Below, piece by piece: positions 1 to 12,057 of a stretch of DNA of 64,000 nt. Both the position numbers and the translations under genes were made by a program. Source of the stretch: Actinostola sp. cb2023. Taxonomy: Eukaryota > Cnidaria > Anthozoa > Actiniaria > Actinostolidae. The notes beneath the pieces are model-generated. The model was given only the letters and a program-made list of their open reading frames with translations, ran no database searches and was not told where the DNA came from. The stretch covers positions 496,001 to 560,000 of the forward strand of contig JAUJYZ010001347.1 in assembly GCA_033675265.1 (NCBI GenBank). Direction: 5' to 3'. How positions within the stretch are numbered: the stretch's first letter is position 1; each line of letters starts with the position of its first letter.

Positions 1-476
1 ACTGACTGACACACAGACTGACTAACTAACTGACACACAGACTGACTGACTGACTAACTGACACATAGACTGACTGACTGACTAACTGACACACAGACTG
101 ACTGACTGACTGACTGACTGACTGACTGACTGACTGACTGACTGACTGACACACAGACTGACTGACTGCATAACTGACTGACTAACTGACACACAGAGTG
201 ACACGCAGAGTGACACACAGAGTGACACACACAGACACACAGAGTGACACACAGACTGACACACAGACTGACACACAGACTGACACACAGACTGACACAC
301 AGAGTGACACACAGAGTGACACACAGACTGACACACAGACTGACACACAGACTGACTGACTAACAGACTGACTGACTGACTAACTGACTGACTGACTGAC
401 TGACTGATTGACTGACTGACACACTGACTGACTGACACACAGATTGACTGACTGACTGACTGACTCACTCACTATG
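1..476. repeat. ACTG/10-mer satellite tract
   Basis: Simple repeat built from actg tetramers and the decamer acacagactg, with occasional taac and gagtg variants. The open frame across it on the minus strand only reflects the absence of stops in the unit (a Ser/Val/Cys/Gln-rich repeat). I see no splice sites or non-repetitive coding sequence here. Confidence 0.95.
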
Positions 477-525
477 CACTAGCTATTAAACTGACTCACT
501 GATTGATTGTGTTCGGTAAATAAAG

Positions 526-531
526 TTTATT
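526..531 (-). terminator. Polyadenylation signal AATAAA (minus strand)
   Basis: TTTATT on the plus strand reads AATAAA on the minus strand, 35 bases past the TGA at 566-568 that ends the unrecognised gene. The distance is short but usable, and it supports 566-752 as the true last exon. Confidence 0.55.
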
Positions 532-565
532 ATTATTCACTGTCTGAATATAACTAGATGTTTAC

Positions 566-3500
566 TCACTCGTCATTGTCAGCGTTTTCTTCTTTTCCCA
601 TTTGTTCTTGTTGTAACTGTTTTTCAAGTTTATTCCATTTAATGTACTCGCGAACTATGTCCGACATGTCATCGTCTTCAAGTAAACTTGTGTAAGTACG
701 ACAAGAATATATTGTCTGCACATCACCAGACCTTCGTCCAGAATTCAACGCCCTTCAAACACACAAGAAAAATAAACAGAAACACGTCAATTGATTGATC
801 AGCGGCGTTACTTATTCTCGTCCCCCTCATTCCCAGGCTTCTCGGTGCGCGTTCCTATACTCTGACGTCACTGGAAGCAAAGTGTCCGCCATTCTGAGCG
901 CGGGAAGCAAATTATCAGTCAACTCATTCTATATAATCAGACTCGTTCTATTTTACGCAAAGGAACGCCTCAGTAGATTGGCGAGTTCTTTCCGTGAATG
1001 TCGGCGAATGGCTCGGGATTGGGAACGAGTGTCCATTCCAAGGTTCCAAGCCTGCTCGGAAAATACTGAGTACGAGAAAATGACAAACCTGGAAAGAGAG
1101 ACCAGGAATAAGAGACCAGGAATAAGAGACCAGGAATAAGAGACCAGGAGAATAAGAGACCAGGAATAAGAGACCAGGAATAAGAGACCAGGAATGAGAG
1201 ACCAGGAATAAGAGGCCAGGAATAAGAGGCCAGGAATAAGAGACCAGAAAAACAGACCAGGAAAAACAGACCAGGAAAAACAGACCAGGAAAAACAGACC
1301 AGGAAAAACAGACCAGGAAAAACAGACCAGGAAAAACAGACCAGGAAAAACAGAGAATAGATTCTATGTGTACTAACCTCGAGCTGCTCTTGAGTTCATC
1401 AAGATAAAATTCAGGATCGCATCCTGGTTGTGCGTGTTTGTCCGCCGTTAGAGACTCGGAGTCCAGATAGTGAAGAAAGTGCAGAAACGCTTTTCTGTCT
1501 TTGATTGGCTGATGTTGGTTGCCATGGTTACTGCCTCGTCGATCTTGGGTGGGAGGTGTACATGGTATTCCCTCCCAGGCTTGCTCTTCCTGGAATCAGT
1601 GATTGGAATAACAACAAGACATAAATTTACAAATAGTGTGAAACATATAAAGTAGAACTCCAACCGCGTTCCCAGGCCCCTCTCGTCTCACTATTTTCAA
1701 TAATAGCGGACGCTCGAGAGAAGAGGGTAAAAACTCGAATGGTCGCCATATGAAAATAGTGAGATAAGAATGCCCTGGGACGAGGTAGTAGAGCTCCGTT
1801 ATCTGGCACACTCAAGGGATAAGAAGAATACACAACTCTTTAAGACAGATACCTCTATAAGATAGACACCTCTCTAAGACCGCAGGCACCTCTCTAAGAC
1901 AGGCACCTTTCTAAGACAGACACCTCTCTAAGACAGACGCCTCTCTAAGACAGACGCCTCTCTAAGACAGACACCTTTCTAAGACAGAAACCTCTCTAAG
2001 ACAGATCCCTCTCTAAGACAGGCACCTTTCTAAGACAGACACCTCTCTAAGACAGACGCCTCTCTAAGACAGACGCCTCTCTAAGACAGACACCTTTCTA
2101 AGACAGGAACCTCTCTAAGACGGATCCCTCTCTAAGACAGGCACCTATCTAAGACAGATACCCCTCTAAGACGGACACCTAGCTAAGACAGACACCTTTC
2201 TAAGTCGGACACATGCATCTCTAAGACAGATACCCCTCTAAGACGGACACCTCTCTAAGACAGACACCTTTCTACGACAGGCACCTCTGTAAGACAGATC
2301 CCTCTCTAAGACAGGCACCTCTCTAAGACATACGCCTCTCTAAGACTGACACCTCTATAAGACAGACACCTTTCTAATACGGACACATCTCTGAGACAGA
2401 TACCCCTCTAAGACGGACACCTCTCTAAGACAGACACCTTTCTAAGACAGGCACCTCTCTAAGACAGACACCTCTCTAAGACAGACACCTCTCTAAGACA
2501 GGCACCTCTCTAAGACAGACACCTCTCTAAGACAGACACCTATCTAAGACAGACACATCTCTAAGACAGATACCCCTCTAAGACAGACACCTCTCTAAGA
2601 CAGACACCTTTCTAAGACAGACACCCCTCTAAGACAGACGCCTCTCTAAGACAGGCACCTCTCTAAGACAGACACCTTTCTAAGACAGGAACCTCTCTAA
2701 GACAGATCCCTCTCTAAGACAGGCACCTATCTAAGACAGACGCCTCTCTATAGACCGCGTAGCTAAGGACCCTGGAGAGTCGGACACATGCATCTCTAAG
2801 ACAGAGGACCCCTCTAAGGGGGACACCTCTCTAAGACAGACACCTTTCTAGGGGGACAGGCACCTCTGTAAGACAGATCCCTCTCGCAAGACAGGCACCT
2901 CTCTAAGACATACGCCTCTCTGGACGTAAACCTCTATAAGACGAAAATTTCTAAAACGGACACATCTCTGATTGACAGATAGATTCTAACAGACCCAGAC
3001 CTTTCGAAGACAAAGCACCTCTCTAAGTTGTAGTGACCTCTCTAAGAAGAGCCTCTATCAAGAGAATACCTCTATTAGAGAACCTCTCGAAGACAGACAC
3101 CTCTCTAAGAGCAATCTCTAAGACAGACGCCTTTCTAAGACAAAAGCCTGTGCTTAGTACAGACACCAAGTAAGACAAATACCCCGGCGGAAGACACCTC
3201 TCTAAGACTGAATTGTTAAACAGACAAGTTTCTCACAACCGACACATCTCTTGGCGTGTATCTCTCTTTTCGACGCCTCTCTATAGCGTAGCTTAGGAGA
3301 GGATTGGGCCAAAATAAAACGCGTTTGGAAGCGAACAAATCAACGTTAATTCAAGAGTTAGTAGTGGGGATTGGGGTTTTTTAAATGAGGGCCTTGCAAC
3401 GCCGGGTATTTTAGATAGATACGGCCACGGTTTATTTAAACTCCTATTGGTAAAGTGACCAAAATTATTACTTCTTGACTTTTACCGACCCCAAAGAAAA

Positions 3501-6500
3501 TTCCAAGCGAAGCCAAAGGATATCCAGTTGTAGTGATTTTTGAAGAGGGTTAGTCACATCGCAAATTTCGTAGAGAAGCGTGATTTTTTTAAACCTGAGC
3601 TGCAAGTCATTGAGACCTTTTATCGGGTGCTTCCTGCTTAGTACTGGTGATTTGTAAACAAATTGAACGGCGGAAGACATCATTTGAATTGTTCAAGTTG
3701 AAGTTGTCTTCACGCTTTTTGGCGTGTATCGTGGTTTCGAATCTAAAGATTCGGCCCAAATAAAACGCTTTCAAGCGAACAAATCTCCCCAATCCAAATG
3801 TTAGTAGTGATCCTCTCCTTCCCTTCCCTTTTAAAATAAAATCCTTGAACGTAAGTTAGCTTAGATAGATAGACACCTTTATTTAAACCCAAATAAAGTG
3901 TAAATTATTAACTTCCATTTCCCCGACCCCAGAGAAAATTCGTTGCGTTTTAGTTTGGATTTTTGACAGCATTTACTATTTTTGTGGGGTTCTGGACATC
4001 GCAAAGCTTCGTAGTGTGCGTGACTTTGACAGCTGAACTTGACACCTCTCTAAGACAGACGCCTTTCTAATACAGACACCTTTCTAAGACAGACACCTGT
4101 GGCTATGACAGACAACTCTAAGACACGGACACCTTTCTCAAATTCCTGCTGCACATTTTGACTATAAATTCCCTATTATCTATAAAACGAAGGACGTAAA
4201 AATCATTTTCCATGTAATGTATGTTCATTTGTAGGTAATAGGTGTTTAATTTTGTGAAATATAAATTTTGAATTATTTTAATTTAGTCCATTTCTAATCA
4301 GTTAATTTTCGATTCAATCTAGGAGTCCAAACAAACAATACTTTGTATATACTTCTGAGATAAGACCTAACCACTTCAGTACGTACGTACGCGTGTTGTC
4401 CTATTTCAGACCACCTGGTCATTCCCCAAGTATATTATGTCTTTTCTTTCTTGTTCAGAAAGCATAGCACAAATTAATACATTGATTTGGAAATACCTGA
4501 ATCGGAAAAGGTCTAATGAAAACGTTTCTCTCGCAAGATAATTTCATTGTATTGTTGTCCAGTTAGTATGGTGCAGGTGCTTTAAAGATACGCCTACTCT
4601 GCAAAACTTTGCGTTTGCGGTCGTCAACGCTATGCTTAGTCAGTGGTCAGTTCACACTGATCAGTTAAAGCTTTCTCAAACAGAGAGACTAGTGTACTCT
4701 CAACGATAGCCAAGATGTTATGCTAGAGAAATCAGAGTCCAAATCACAGTTTTTCTTAAACTATGTTTAATTCCCAAAATCCTATTAGACAGCGTAGAGA
4801 CTGTGTTCTCTCGTTTGCTAGGATATTGAATTAATACTACTAACGTTCTATTAGGACTAGAATATATCTTAGATCGCATTACAGTTTCTGCCTTTACACT
4901 AAGCCCATTTTTTATATCATTCTTAGCTTGTAAAGTCAGTACCCCAGGGGGGTACTCAGGGGTTTCAGTGACGGGGAGGTGCGAAGACCTTTTTGGGGTT
5001 TGAAATTCGCGGCTTGGGACTTTTTTGGGGTTAGCAATTTTCTGGTGGACTTTTTTTGATATAAAGATTTTGGCAAGGACTTTTCTTGGGGTTGATAAAA
5101 ATGATATCCTACCGTTCTTGATTTTATGCGGAGAAAAAATGGGGTTACGTTGTGGGCCATTGGACTTTTTTGGGGTCTTGTTTTTGCGTAATGGACTTTT
5201 TTGGGGTTAAAAAGTTTGGCCTCATTCGCACCTCCCCGTCACTGATACCCCTGAGTACCCCCCCCCCCCCTGGGGTCAGTACAAGTTGTACTAGTAAGAT
5301 CACAGTACTAGTAACACCAGAGAACTAGAAGAACTGCCACCGAATAAAGAACCGATCCGATACCAGCTTCTACTTCGAGAGTCCTTCCTAACATTTGGTG
5401 ATAGAATCCGGGTACAGAAGGTTTCTATCCTTGGTGGCGGAACCCAGGGTTCCACTGCATGTAACATCAGTGGAAGAGTCCTGAGTCTTCAACGATGTCT
5501 TAATTGAGCCTCAAAGTAGATTCCATCTCAAGTTTCAAAGAAAACATGCGTGAACTCATAAAACCATAGCAAAAATCCAAAATTTAATCATTTTTTTCTA
5601 AATATCTCGGAATTTTCTAAACCGCATGCCAGGAGCTTCTAAATATCTCAAAAAATATCCGGATATTTGTAGCTAGGCCTATTGGTGACAGAACCAATCT
5701 TCAAAAGGTAGTTTGATTCAGTACAAATCTATGCCATTGCTTTGTTGTGAGCAGCGACTAGTACTCAGCCTATTTTCTGATATTATGTTTTATATAAAAG
5801 TTGCTACTACAAATTTAGATTTTTAGTTCATATTCATTGACATCTGAGTTACAATATCTGCAGGTTTTTTTTTCTCTATACGTCTTCACACTGTCTCGGC
5901 CACGAACACGGAGTAGCTTTTTATCCGCGGACAAAGAATCTCACATTTTAAAGCCGTGTAAATAAAAAAAAACGTGGAATGAGTACACCACCAGAAACAA
6001 TTAGTCAGGCGGATTTCCAAGAATTACTCACTTACATACTAACTTACTTACCGTATCAATTGACGGTATACGGTCATCGTTAACCACTATTCAAGATCAG
6101 ATTGCACATGAGTGAAATGCTCTAGACGATGCATTGAATGGGAGAGTCCTTCCTAACATAGACGCGGCTTAAGATTTCAAGTCTCCACCCTTTCAAAGGT
6201 TTGAGATCTTCATTTCTAGTAATTTAAAGATTCTAGATCGATGTACTTTTCCAATTATCTCACGAGAAGGGTCAGTATCAGGGCACGAAAGATGGTTTGA
6301 AAAGACGAGTATTTCGAGCGCAATATATTCGAAGTGAAATCCTTTCAAAACACAAAGTGACATACGCGGGGACATACGGCATGTTACTGAATTTTGAAAA
6401 CGGAATGAATTGATGATGAAGATGATGATGAAGACTTTATCTAAAGAGGGTAAACACATAAAAGTGAAATACACTTACAAACTTGTGGCCCTCACTAAAC

Positions 6501-8729
6501 TTAATAAATAACAATCAAAAAAATCAATTTTCAGTTCATGCAAAGAAATAAGAATAAAAGATCATTAATCGAAGAAACAACTGATGTGTGATGATATTCA
6601 ATTGTTAAATGTGTTGGTTGCAGTTATTATAGGTTCATTTACTTTCCATTATTAATTGTGTAGAGACATAGAATACCAGCTGCATAGTCGCGGTGCTTTT
6701 CGCGAGCTCTGTGATTTCCGTCTCCTGGCATTTTGAATTCCGAAACGACAGAGCGAGTATGAATTCAACTTTGAACGATTCTCTGAGTTCCAACACGTCA
6801 ATCTCGCCACCACCAAAATGTCCAGGAACAATTGTCATGACTTCGTTGACAGTCGTCATCACTTTGACTGGTCTGACGGCGAATATTCTGGTCATTAGAT
6901 TCGTTCGATCTCAACTAAAGCGGCGGAAATCCCTCGACAAACTCCTTCTCCTACACATGTCCGTCGATCATGAACTTGTTTGGTTGTTGTGTTAGACTTC
7001 CTCTTCACTACTTTGATATCGAGTTTGCAAGACCTGACATGAACTTGACGATGATCAATGTCCTCTGTACTTTCAAACTATTTTCTTTATTTTTCTGTTT
7101 TATATCTGGTCACTCAATGTTGGTAGTAATGTGCCTCAACCGTTATAAGTTCCTTGTGGGGTATTCACAGCAAGAATGGTTAGACGATGAACAAGCAAGA
7201 CATGCAATTGCTGTCATCTATGGAGCAGTGTTCTTGGTGATCAGCGTCTTATTTAGTGGCTACATATATGTCATCGTCAACGAAGGTCATGTGACTTGCG
7301 AAGCGGTACAAATTATGTTACCATCAATAATAATGATAATTGATAATAATGATAATTGTCAAGACTAAAAACAGTTGCATTCGCTGCTACAAATATCACT
7401 TTAGTTGTCGCGATTGCCATAGCCAACGTAAGTGCTAATGCAACCTGCCTTACGACATTGGGACTCATTGATCGACATCTAAGGATACACATAGAAGAGG
7501 TGCGAAGTACTCTAGGGGAACAGACTACCATCAGAGAAACTAGACTTTTACGTACTGCTGCGGCATTCGCTATCGCATATTCTGTAGTCTGGATTCCTTT
7601 CGGTGCTGCACGAATAATGAAACATGTTTCCCCTCAGGACTTAACTATACATTGCTACTACATAACTACCTTTACTCTGTCGTACTCCATTTTTGCACTA
7701 ATTCCTGTTATTAATATTATTACCGACAAACGCATGCGAATACTAAAGACACACAGTGCAACTGTTGCGCCTTAATTCCATCGCGCATTGCTCCAGGCAA
7801 CTAGAAGGTGGACTATGAGGAAAACAAGTGAGTTCCATGAATGTATACTTTCTTTTCTAAACCACTTGTGAGATCTTAATTAATTAATTCTCGTATTGCA
7901 TGTTAATTAATTGTCTTATTAAAAGTCATCATCATCATCCATCATTTATCCATCATTTATCATCATCATCTAGGATCGAGTTCTACTTCTGCAACCGTTG
8001 CACGCAACGTTGCATCGTGTGACACCCCAAAAAACCTTGTTGTGCGCAACGTTGCATCGTGTAACACCCCAAAAAACCTTGTTGCGCGCAACGTTGCATC
8101 GTGTAACACCCCAGAAAACCTTGTTGCGCGCAACGTTGCATCGTGTGACACCCCAAAAAACCTTGTTGCGCGCAACGTTGCATCGTGTGACACCCCAAAA
8201 AACCTTGTTGCGCGCAACGTTGCATCGTGTGACACCCCAAAAAACCTTGTTGCGCGCAACGTTGCATCGTGTGACACCCCAAAAAACCTTGTTGTGCGCA
8301 ACGTTGCATCGTGTGACACCCCAAAAAACCTTGTTGCGCGCAACGTTGCATCGTGTGACACCCCAAAAAACCTTGTTGTGCGCAACGTTGCAAGAAAAGT
8401 TGTATCGTGTGTCTGGACCATAAGGCCTGGTTTATTTACATTACCTCTTTTCCAAACTGAAGTACAGAGTTCGCAAGGTTTCCAATCGTCTTCAGTGTCA
8501 ATCCATCTTGATAAACATCAGTCGGAGGGCGTCGTGAATCAGCCTCATCTATCAATAATTCTTCTGATGGCGTGAACAATAGCAGTGCTCCTTTACGAGT
8601 AACGTAAGTCTTGGGCAGTAGGAGTTGGCCATCATTGTAGGCGATGCTGCTGTCTAAAGACTTGGATGATTTGATTTGATGACCCTTTGATTTTAGTAGT
8701 ATTTGAGGGAGAAGTAGGTCATCTGGAAG
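566..8729 (-). CDS. 3' end of an unrecognised gene (three exons, partial)
   Basis: I do not recognise the family. Three phase-compatible exons are visible: 8445-8729 (acceptor tctgtag, donor gag|gtaatg, 95 codons), 1378-1454 (donor ag|gttagta) and 566-752 (acceptor tttgaag, ending in TGA). The 1378/752 junction is well supported because donor phase 2 meets the acceptor exactly, giving DELKSSSR-ALNSGRRSGD. Joining 8445 to 1454 is inference: both are phase 0, and the three exons sum to 549 nt, or 182 residues. The acceptor of the middle exon is ambiguous and could lie 40-55 nt further upstream. The first exon encodes a globular-looking segment with LPKTYVTRKGALLLF and DVYQDGLTLKTIGNLANS. The C-terminus is acidic and helical (EYIKWNKLEKQLQQEQ). 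No membrane segment or signal peptide is visible. The 5' part is not found in the next few kb. The intron between 8445 and 1454 contains the GPCR copy on the opposite strand and several repeats. Confidence 0.6.
1086..1355. repeat. agaccaggaataag / acagaccaggaaaaa minisatellite
   Basis: About nineteen head-to-tail copies of a 14-bp unit. The first half uses agaccaggaataag and the second half switches to a 13-14 bp derivative, acagaccaggaaaa. It lies in the intron just 5' of the penultimate donor of the minus-strand gene. It is non-coding. Confidence 0.9.
1665..1782. mobile_element. Small foldback element
   Basis: Inverted arms: cccaggcccctctcgtctcac with tctcactattttca on the left, and tgaaaatagtgaga with gccctggga on the right. 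There is no coding content and no clear target-site duplication. Confidence 0.5.
1840..3290. repeat. 17-bp minisatellite (acctctctaagacagac)
   Basis: Long array of 17-bp units related to acctctctaagacagac, clean to about 2740 and then increasingly broken. Between about 2750 and 3290 unrelated fragments interrupt the units, and a further remnant lies at 4040-4140. No coding content. Confidence 0.9.
3250..4035. repeat. Imperfect tandem duplication of a unique segment inside the 17-bp array
   Basis: Two diverged copies, about 435-467 bp apart, share an ordered series of blocks: ggcgtgtatc, then gcccaaaataaaacg, gcgaacaaatc, and finally ccgaccccaaagaaaatt. Examples of the paired positions are 3252/3719 and 3468/3903. 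The repeat array flanks both ends, so a segment embedded in the array was probably duplicated with it. Confidence 0.6.
4942..5275. mobile_element. TIR element family G, copy 1 (334 bp, 6-bp TSD)
   Basis: Terminal inverted repeats of about 45 bp begin CCCCAGGGGGGTACTC. Exact TCAGTA duplications flank the element at 4936-4941 and 5276-5281. The interior, with repeated gacttttttggggtt motifs, has no transposase. A homologous copy lies at 39725-40063. Confidence 0.85.
5282..6758. other. No gene seen
   Basis: AT-rich intronic or intergenic sequence. A 19-mer, gagagtccttcctaacat, occurs at about 5378 and again near 6141. I see no splice-bounded open frame and no RNA gene. Confidence 0.5.
6759..7775 (+). 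pseudogene. Rhodopsin-like GPCR, intronless, broken by two frame changes
   Basis: Seven-transmembrane receptor of the rhodopsin class, subfamily not identifiable. Met at 6759 follows an in-frame upstream stretch. The N-terminus carries NST sites. TM1 contains TANILVIRF, TM2 LLLHMSVD, and TM3 starts at the conserved Cys (LCTFKL) and ends CLNRY in place of DRY. ECL2 has the disulfide partner in HVTCEAV. TM6 carries VVWIPFG for CWxP, and TM7 has IPVINII for NPxxY. The frame shifts by +1 near 6967, and again near 7340 where an ataatgataattg microsatellite has expanded. The reading frame ends at 7775. Receptors of this class are often intronless in early metazoans. It lies inside an intron of the minus-strand gene. 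Either it is a recent pseudogene, since the TM segments are otherwise intact, or the assembly has two indels. I favour pseudogene. Confidence 0.75.
7972..8424. mobile_element. Element with 42-bp internal array (family H, copy 1)
   Basis: About nine copies of a 42-bp unit (gcaacgttgc followed by atcgtgtgacaccccaaaaa) fill 8009-8386. Flanking sequence (gatcgagttctacttctg on the left; gcaagaaaagttg and gtgtgtctggacc on the right) matches the unexpanded element at 39702-40218. Because 42 is divisible by 3, long frames are open on both strands. They are not genes. Confidence 0.8.
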
Positions 8730-8739
8730 CTACAGAAGA

Positions 8740-10716
8740 CGGAAACGTAACGTTACAAAAAGATGACTAAGAAGAAGGGAAGAATGGAAAAATAATAGAC
8801 ATGCGAGGAAAGAATATATGTTTTGGTAGAAATGGCGCGCGTCAAAGCACAGCTTAGCGAGAGAGAGTCATCGAAGATATTGTGAAAAGTGGGATTTCTG
8901 CGCGCGTTGCTGCATGCAGACAGAGTGATAAATAAAAGTGAGGGATCCAGTTCTGGACTAAGCAAAAAAAGGAAAAAAGAATGAAAAACAAATCATAAAC
9001 AAAGAAAAACAAGAAATATTAAGTACGTAAAAACGAAACGAAAAAAATTTAATTGTTCAATTTTAAAATGCCTTTCAAGGTCCTTTCAAGGGGAAAAGGC
9101 ACAAAGGGGGGTGGGGGTGGGTGGGGGTTAATGCCAGGGGGGGGGAGGGGGGGGGGGGTGGAAGGCTGCGGATAAAAAGTGGCTGGGAGGTGCGAGGTGT
9201 TTATTTGTTGTTGTTGTTGTTGTTGTTGTTGTTGATTTTCGGAGGTTGAAAATTTACCAGTATTTTCACAGAATAGCTTCTGACTAATATATAGAAAACA
9301 AAACGTTCAAATTATAAAAGCTAAATGCACTTAGCCAAATGACCATCATAAACGCATTAAGGTATTTACCTAAACTGTGTCTAACAACAGGACATATCAA
9401 ATGTAGTCCATCTTAAAAGCATTTGCAATGAAATAATGGAATACTTGTCACTCTTTAGGCAATTTGTCTCTATAGGATTACCAGTCGAAATTCGCCTAAG
9501 CGAATCAATTAATGATCAAAGATAAACACGCGGGTTTCTACATCATTGTCAAACGTCCGTCAAGACAAATGTCGCTTTAAAAAAAAATCAGTATTGCAAA
9601 AAATAAACCAAGATTTAAATGCTGATGAACGACGTAATAATTTAAATAAGAACCTTCAATGAGAAGTTCAATAAACGTGTTGAAGTTTGTCAAAAGTAAA
9701 TCAGATGCTAATGTGTCAAACGTCTGTGTTCTCAATTGCGTGCTAGCTATATTTAAACTCAAACATTGTAGCTTAGAATAAAGTCCCAATCAGTTATATT
9801 CTTTTGGGATGCAGATTATGTTGTAAAATGGACGCCCTAAAGACTACAGAATAATAGGGCAAAGTTGTAAAGTATTTTGTAATATGACGTCCTTTGAAGA
9901 TTATTCAAATCAGTGAAGCTCCAGTAATTCATATTTTGAACGGTACAAAAGAGCAGTTTCTAGACCTTAGAACGTCTTAAACTGAGTACTTTCCTTTCCT
10001 TATCAAGCTTTAAGTATTGGATATAAATACGTGTTTATATCAAATGCTAAATCGTAGTTCTTGAGTTACTTAAGCTTATATTACATGCATGGCGTGCAAT
10101 ATCGACGCTCGACGCCATAACTTATTAAACTCACAGAATGGTTATCATTTAGCTCCAGTTCGATTCCTCCATCCCAGTTTGCACTACCACGAGCTAAAGG
10201 GGAAAACATCGAAGTCCTACCAACAACAACAGCACCAAACCCAGCGTCATAACATTTTGAACAAACTTATGTGAAGTCTCCTCGCTTTGACCCTCGGTGG
10301 TTGCTATGGTAATATGCAAATGTAACTACCGGAAATAATCTAAGCTAATTAGTTTATTGTTCGGTTCAAAGGTCTATGGGAATATTACACAATGGAACTA
10401 AAAGATATACAATGTAGTTGTATTATTAGCTCAGAAAAAAACACAAAGCTGCAGAAGTTGAGCGTAGTTTTACGTCAGATATTAATTAATGGCACCAACC
10501 GATCTGCATCGACTCACTGATAAAACTGGCAGTTTTGCTGTGAATTTCTCACGGAATGTTTAGAAAATGGTTTCCAACTGGTTTGCACCGGCGAAAGTGT
10601 GTACTTAGTTATCCAATAAATTTTATAATTAATACATTATAAATAATAAATCATCCGGTGGATTGCGCTAAAGCCACCTTTCTTGGTACGGGGCCTGATT
10701 GATAAATATATGGAAT
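8740..10716. other. No convincing gene; G-rich tract and GTT microsatellite
   Basis: A G-run tract at 9097-9165 is followed by (gtt)n at 9210-9235. Short open frames at 9577-9789 (-) and 10089-10274 (+) have no splice or similarity support that I can see. The rest is AT-rich. Confidence 0.5.
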
Positions 10717-11044
10717 AATAGACCTTTTTTACCGATACCGCGGCCATTTTGGATTCTATTGTTTTGGCTAAAACATGGATGCTCAGGGTGCAAATGACCC
10801 AAAAACTGTAGAGAGTGGAGTCGCGTCAATATATTGTTTTTCTATGTCACTCTAGCCATAGTGTTGTATGACTTTTAAATATCTACATGTGTTGTGTATT
10901 GTTGTATAATTTTGTACAAATTCATTGCTTTAAATTAGTTTTTCGTAGGTTTTCATGGCCAAATGGTTTACTAGCTTGCACCCTGGGCATCCCATAATTT
11001 CTCCATAATTCAATATGGCCGCCGTATCGGTAAAAAGGTCTATT
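10717..11044. mobile_element. TIR foldback element, 328 bp
   Basis: Terminal inverted repeats of about 40 bp start AATAGACCTTTTTACCGATA. An inner inverted pair (gatgctcagggtgcaa and ttgcaccctgggcatcc) continues the fold. It has no coding capacity, so it is MITE-like. Confidence 0.75.
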
Positions 11045-11214
11045 GATTTTAGAGAAATTTTCAATCTGATTAATAGTTTATTTTTAGAAGATGATTCTTC
11101 AATGATTAGCAAATACTGAGGCATGCAAACAAGACGCTCTATCTAATTTGATAGGTAAATGAATCTTGCAAATGCGAAAAACTTATTTCTATCGTCTACA
11201 GAACTAGTCAGTTT

Positions 11215-11437
11215 AGCCTTAGACGTGACTCGTCCCCAGTCGTCTGGCCGGAAAAATGTTGACCCACTGCGCATGCGCGTCTCTTTTTTTGCGCTTCCGG
11301 CTTTTGCGCTTCCGGCCAGACGACTGGGGACGAGTCAGGCCTTAGACTGTGAACTCTCCCCAATCCTCGCGCGTCCGGGATTGTTTTTCTCTCGTTCGAC
11401 TGAGTCTGGAGGGAAAAGGGGGACTGTTCACAGTCTA
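11215..11437. mobile_element. Nested palindromes
   Basis: One inverted pair (gactcgtccccagtcgtctg and its complement, 11228-11336) is directly followed by another (cttagactgtgaactctcccc region paired with gggggactgttcacagtc, 11341-11436). It looks like two adjacent foldback elements. Confidence 0.6.
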
Positions 11438-11444
11438 GTTTATA

Positions 11445-12039
11445 CGGTGGCCCATAGGTGCAAAACACAAACGCAAATCCAAAACACAAGCGCAAAAGCC
11501 AAAACACAAACACAAAAGCCAAAACAGAAACACAAAAGCCAAAACACTAATTCAAAAGCCAAAACACAAACGCAAAAGTTAAAACACAAACGCAAAAGCC
11601 AAAACACAAGCGCAAAAGTTAAAACACTAACACAAAAGCCAAAACACAAACAAAAAAGCCAAAACACAAACACAAAAGCCAAAACACTAACGCAAAAGCC
11701 AAAACACTAACGCAAAAGCCAAAACACTAACGCAAAAGCCAAATCACTAACGCAAAAGCCAAAACACAAACACAAAAGCCAAAACACAAACGCAAAAGCC
11801 AAAACACTAACGCAAAAGCCAAAATTACACTAACGCAAAAGCCAAAACTGCACTAACGCAAAAGCCAAAACACTAACGCAAAAGCCAAAACACTAACGCA
11901 AAAGCCAAAACACTAACGCAAAAGCCAAAACACTAACGCAAAAGCCAAAACACTAACGCAAAAGCTTTTGTGTTTGTGTTTTGGCTTTTGCGTTTGTATT
12001 TTGGCTTTTGCGTTTGTGTTTTGCACTTATGGGCCACTG
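11445..12039. mobile_element. TA-flanked TIR element with 20-bp internal array
   Basis: The ends are inverted repeats (CGGTGGCCCATAGGTGC at the left; the complement of CAGTGGCCCATAAGTGC at the right) flanked by TA dinucleotides at 11443-11444 and 12040-12041, as expected for a mariner- or pogo-like MITE. The interior is about 25 copies of cactaacgcaaaagccaaaa. The array inverts orientation near 11965, just before the right end. Long Gln/Lys/Thr frames across it are artefacts. Confidence 0.85.
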
Positions 12040-12057
12040 TAGTTTTGCCTTTTCAAA

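Noticed and set aside
7966..8575. Repetitive ORFs on both strands, possibly a repeat protein
   Set aside because: The 42-bp unit is divisible by three, so frames stay open on both strands. The element has an unexpanded non-coding relative.
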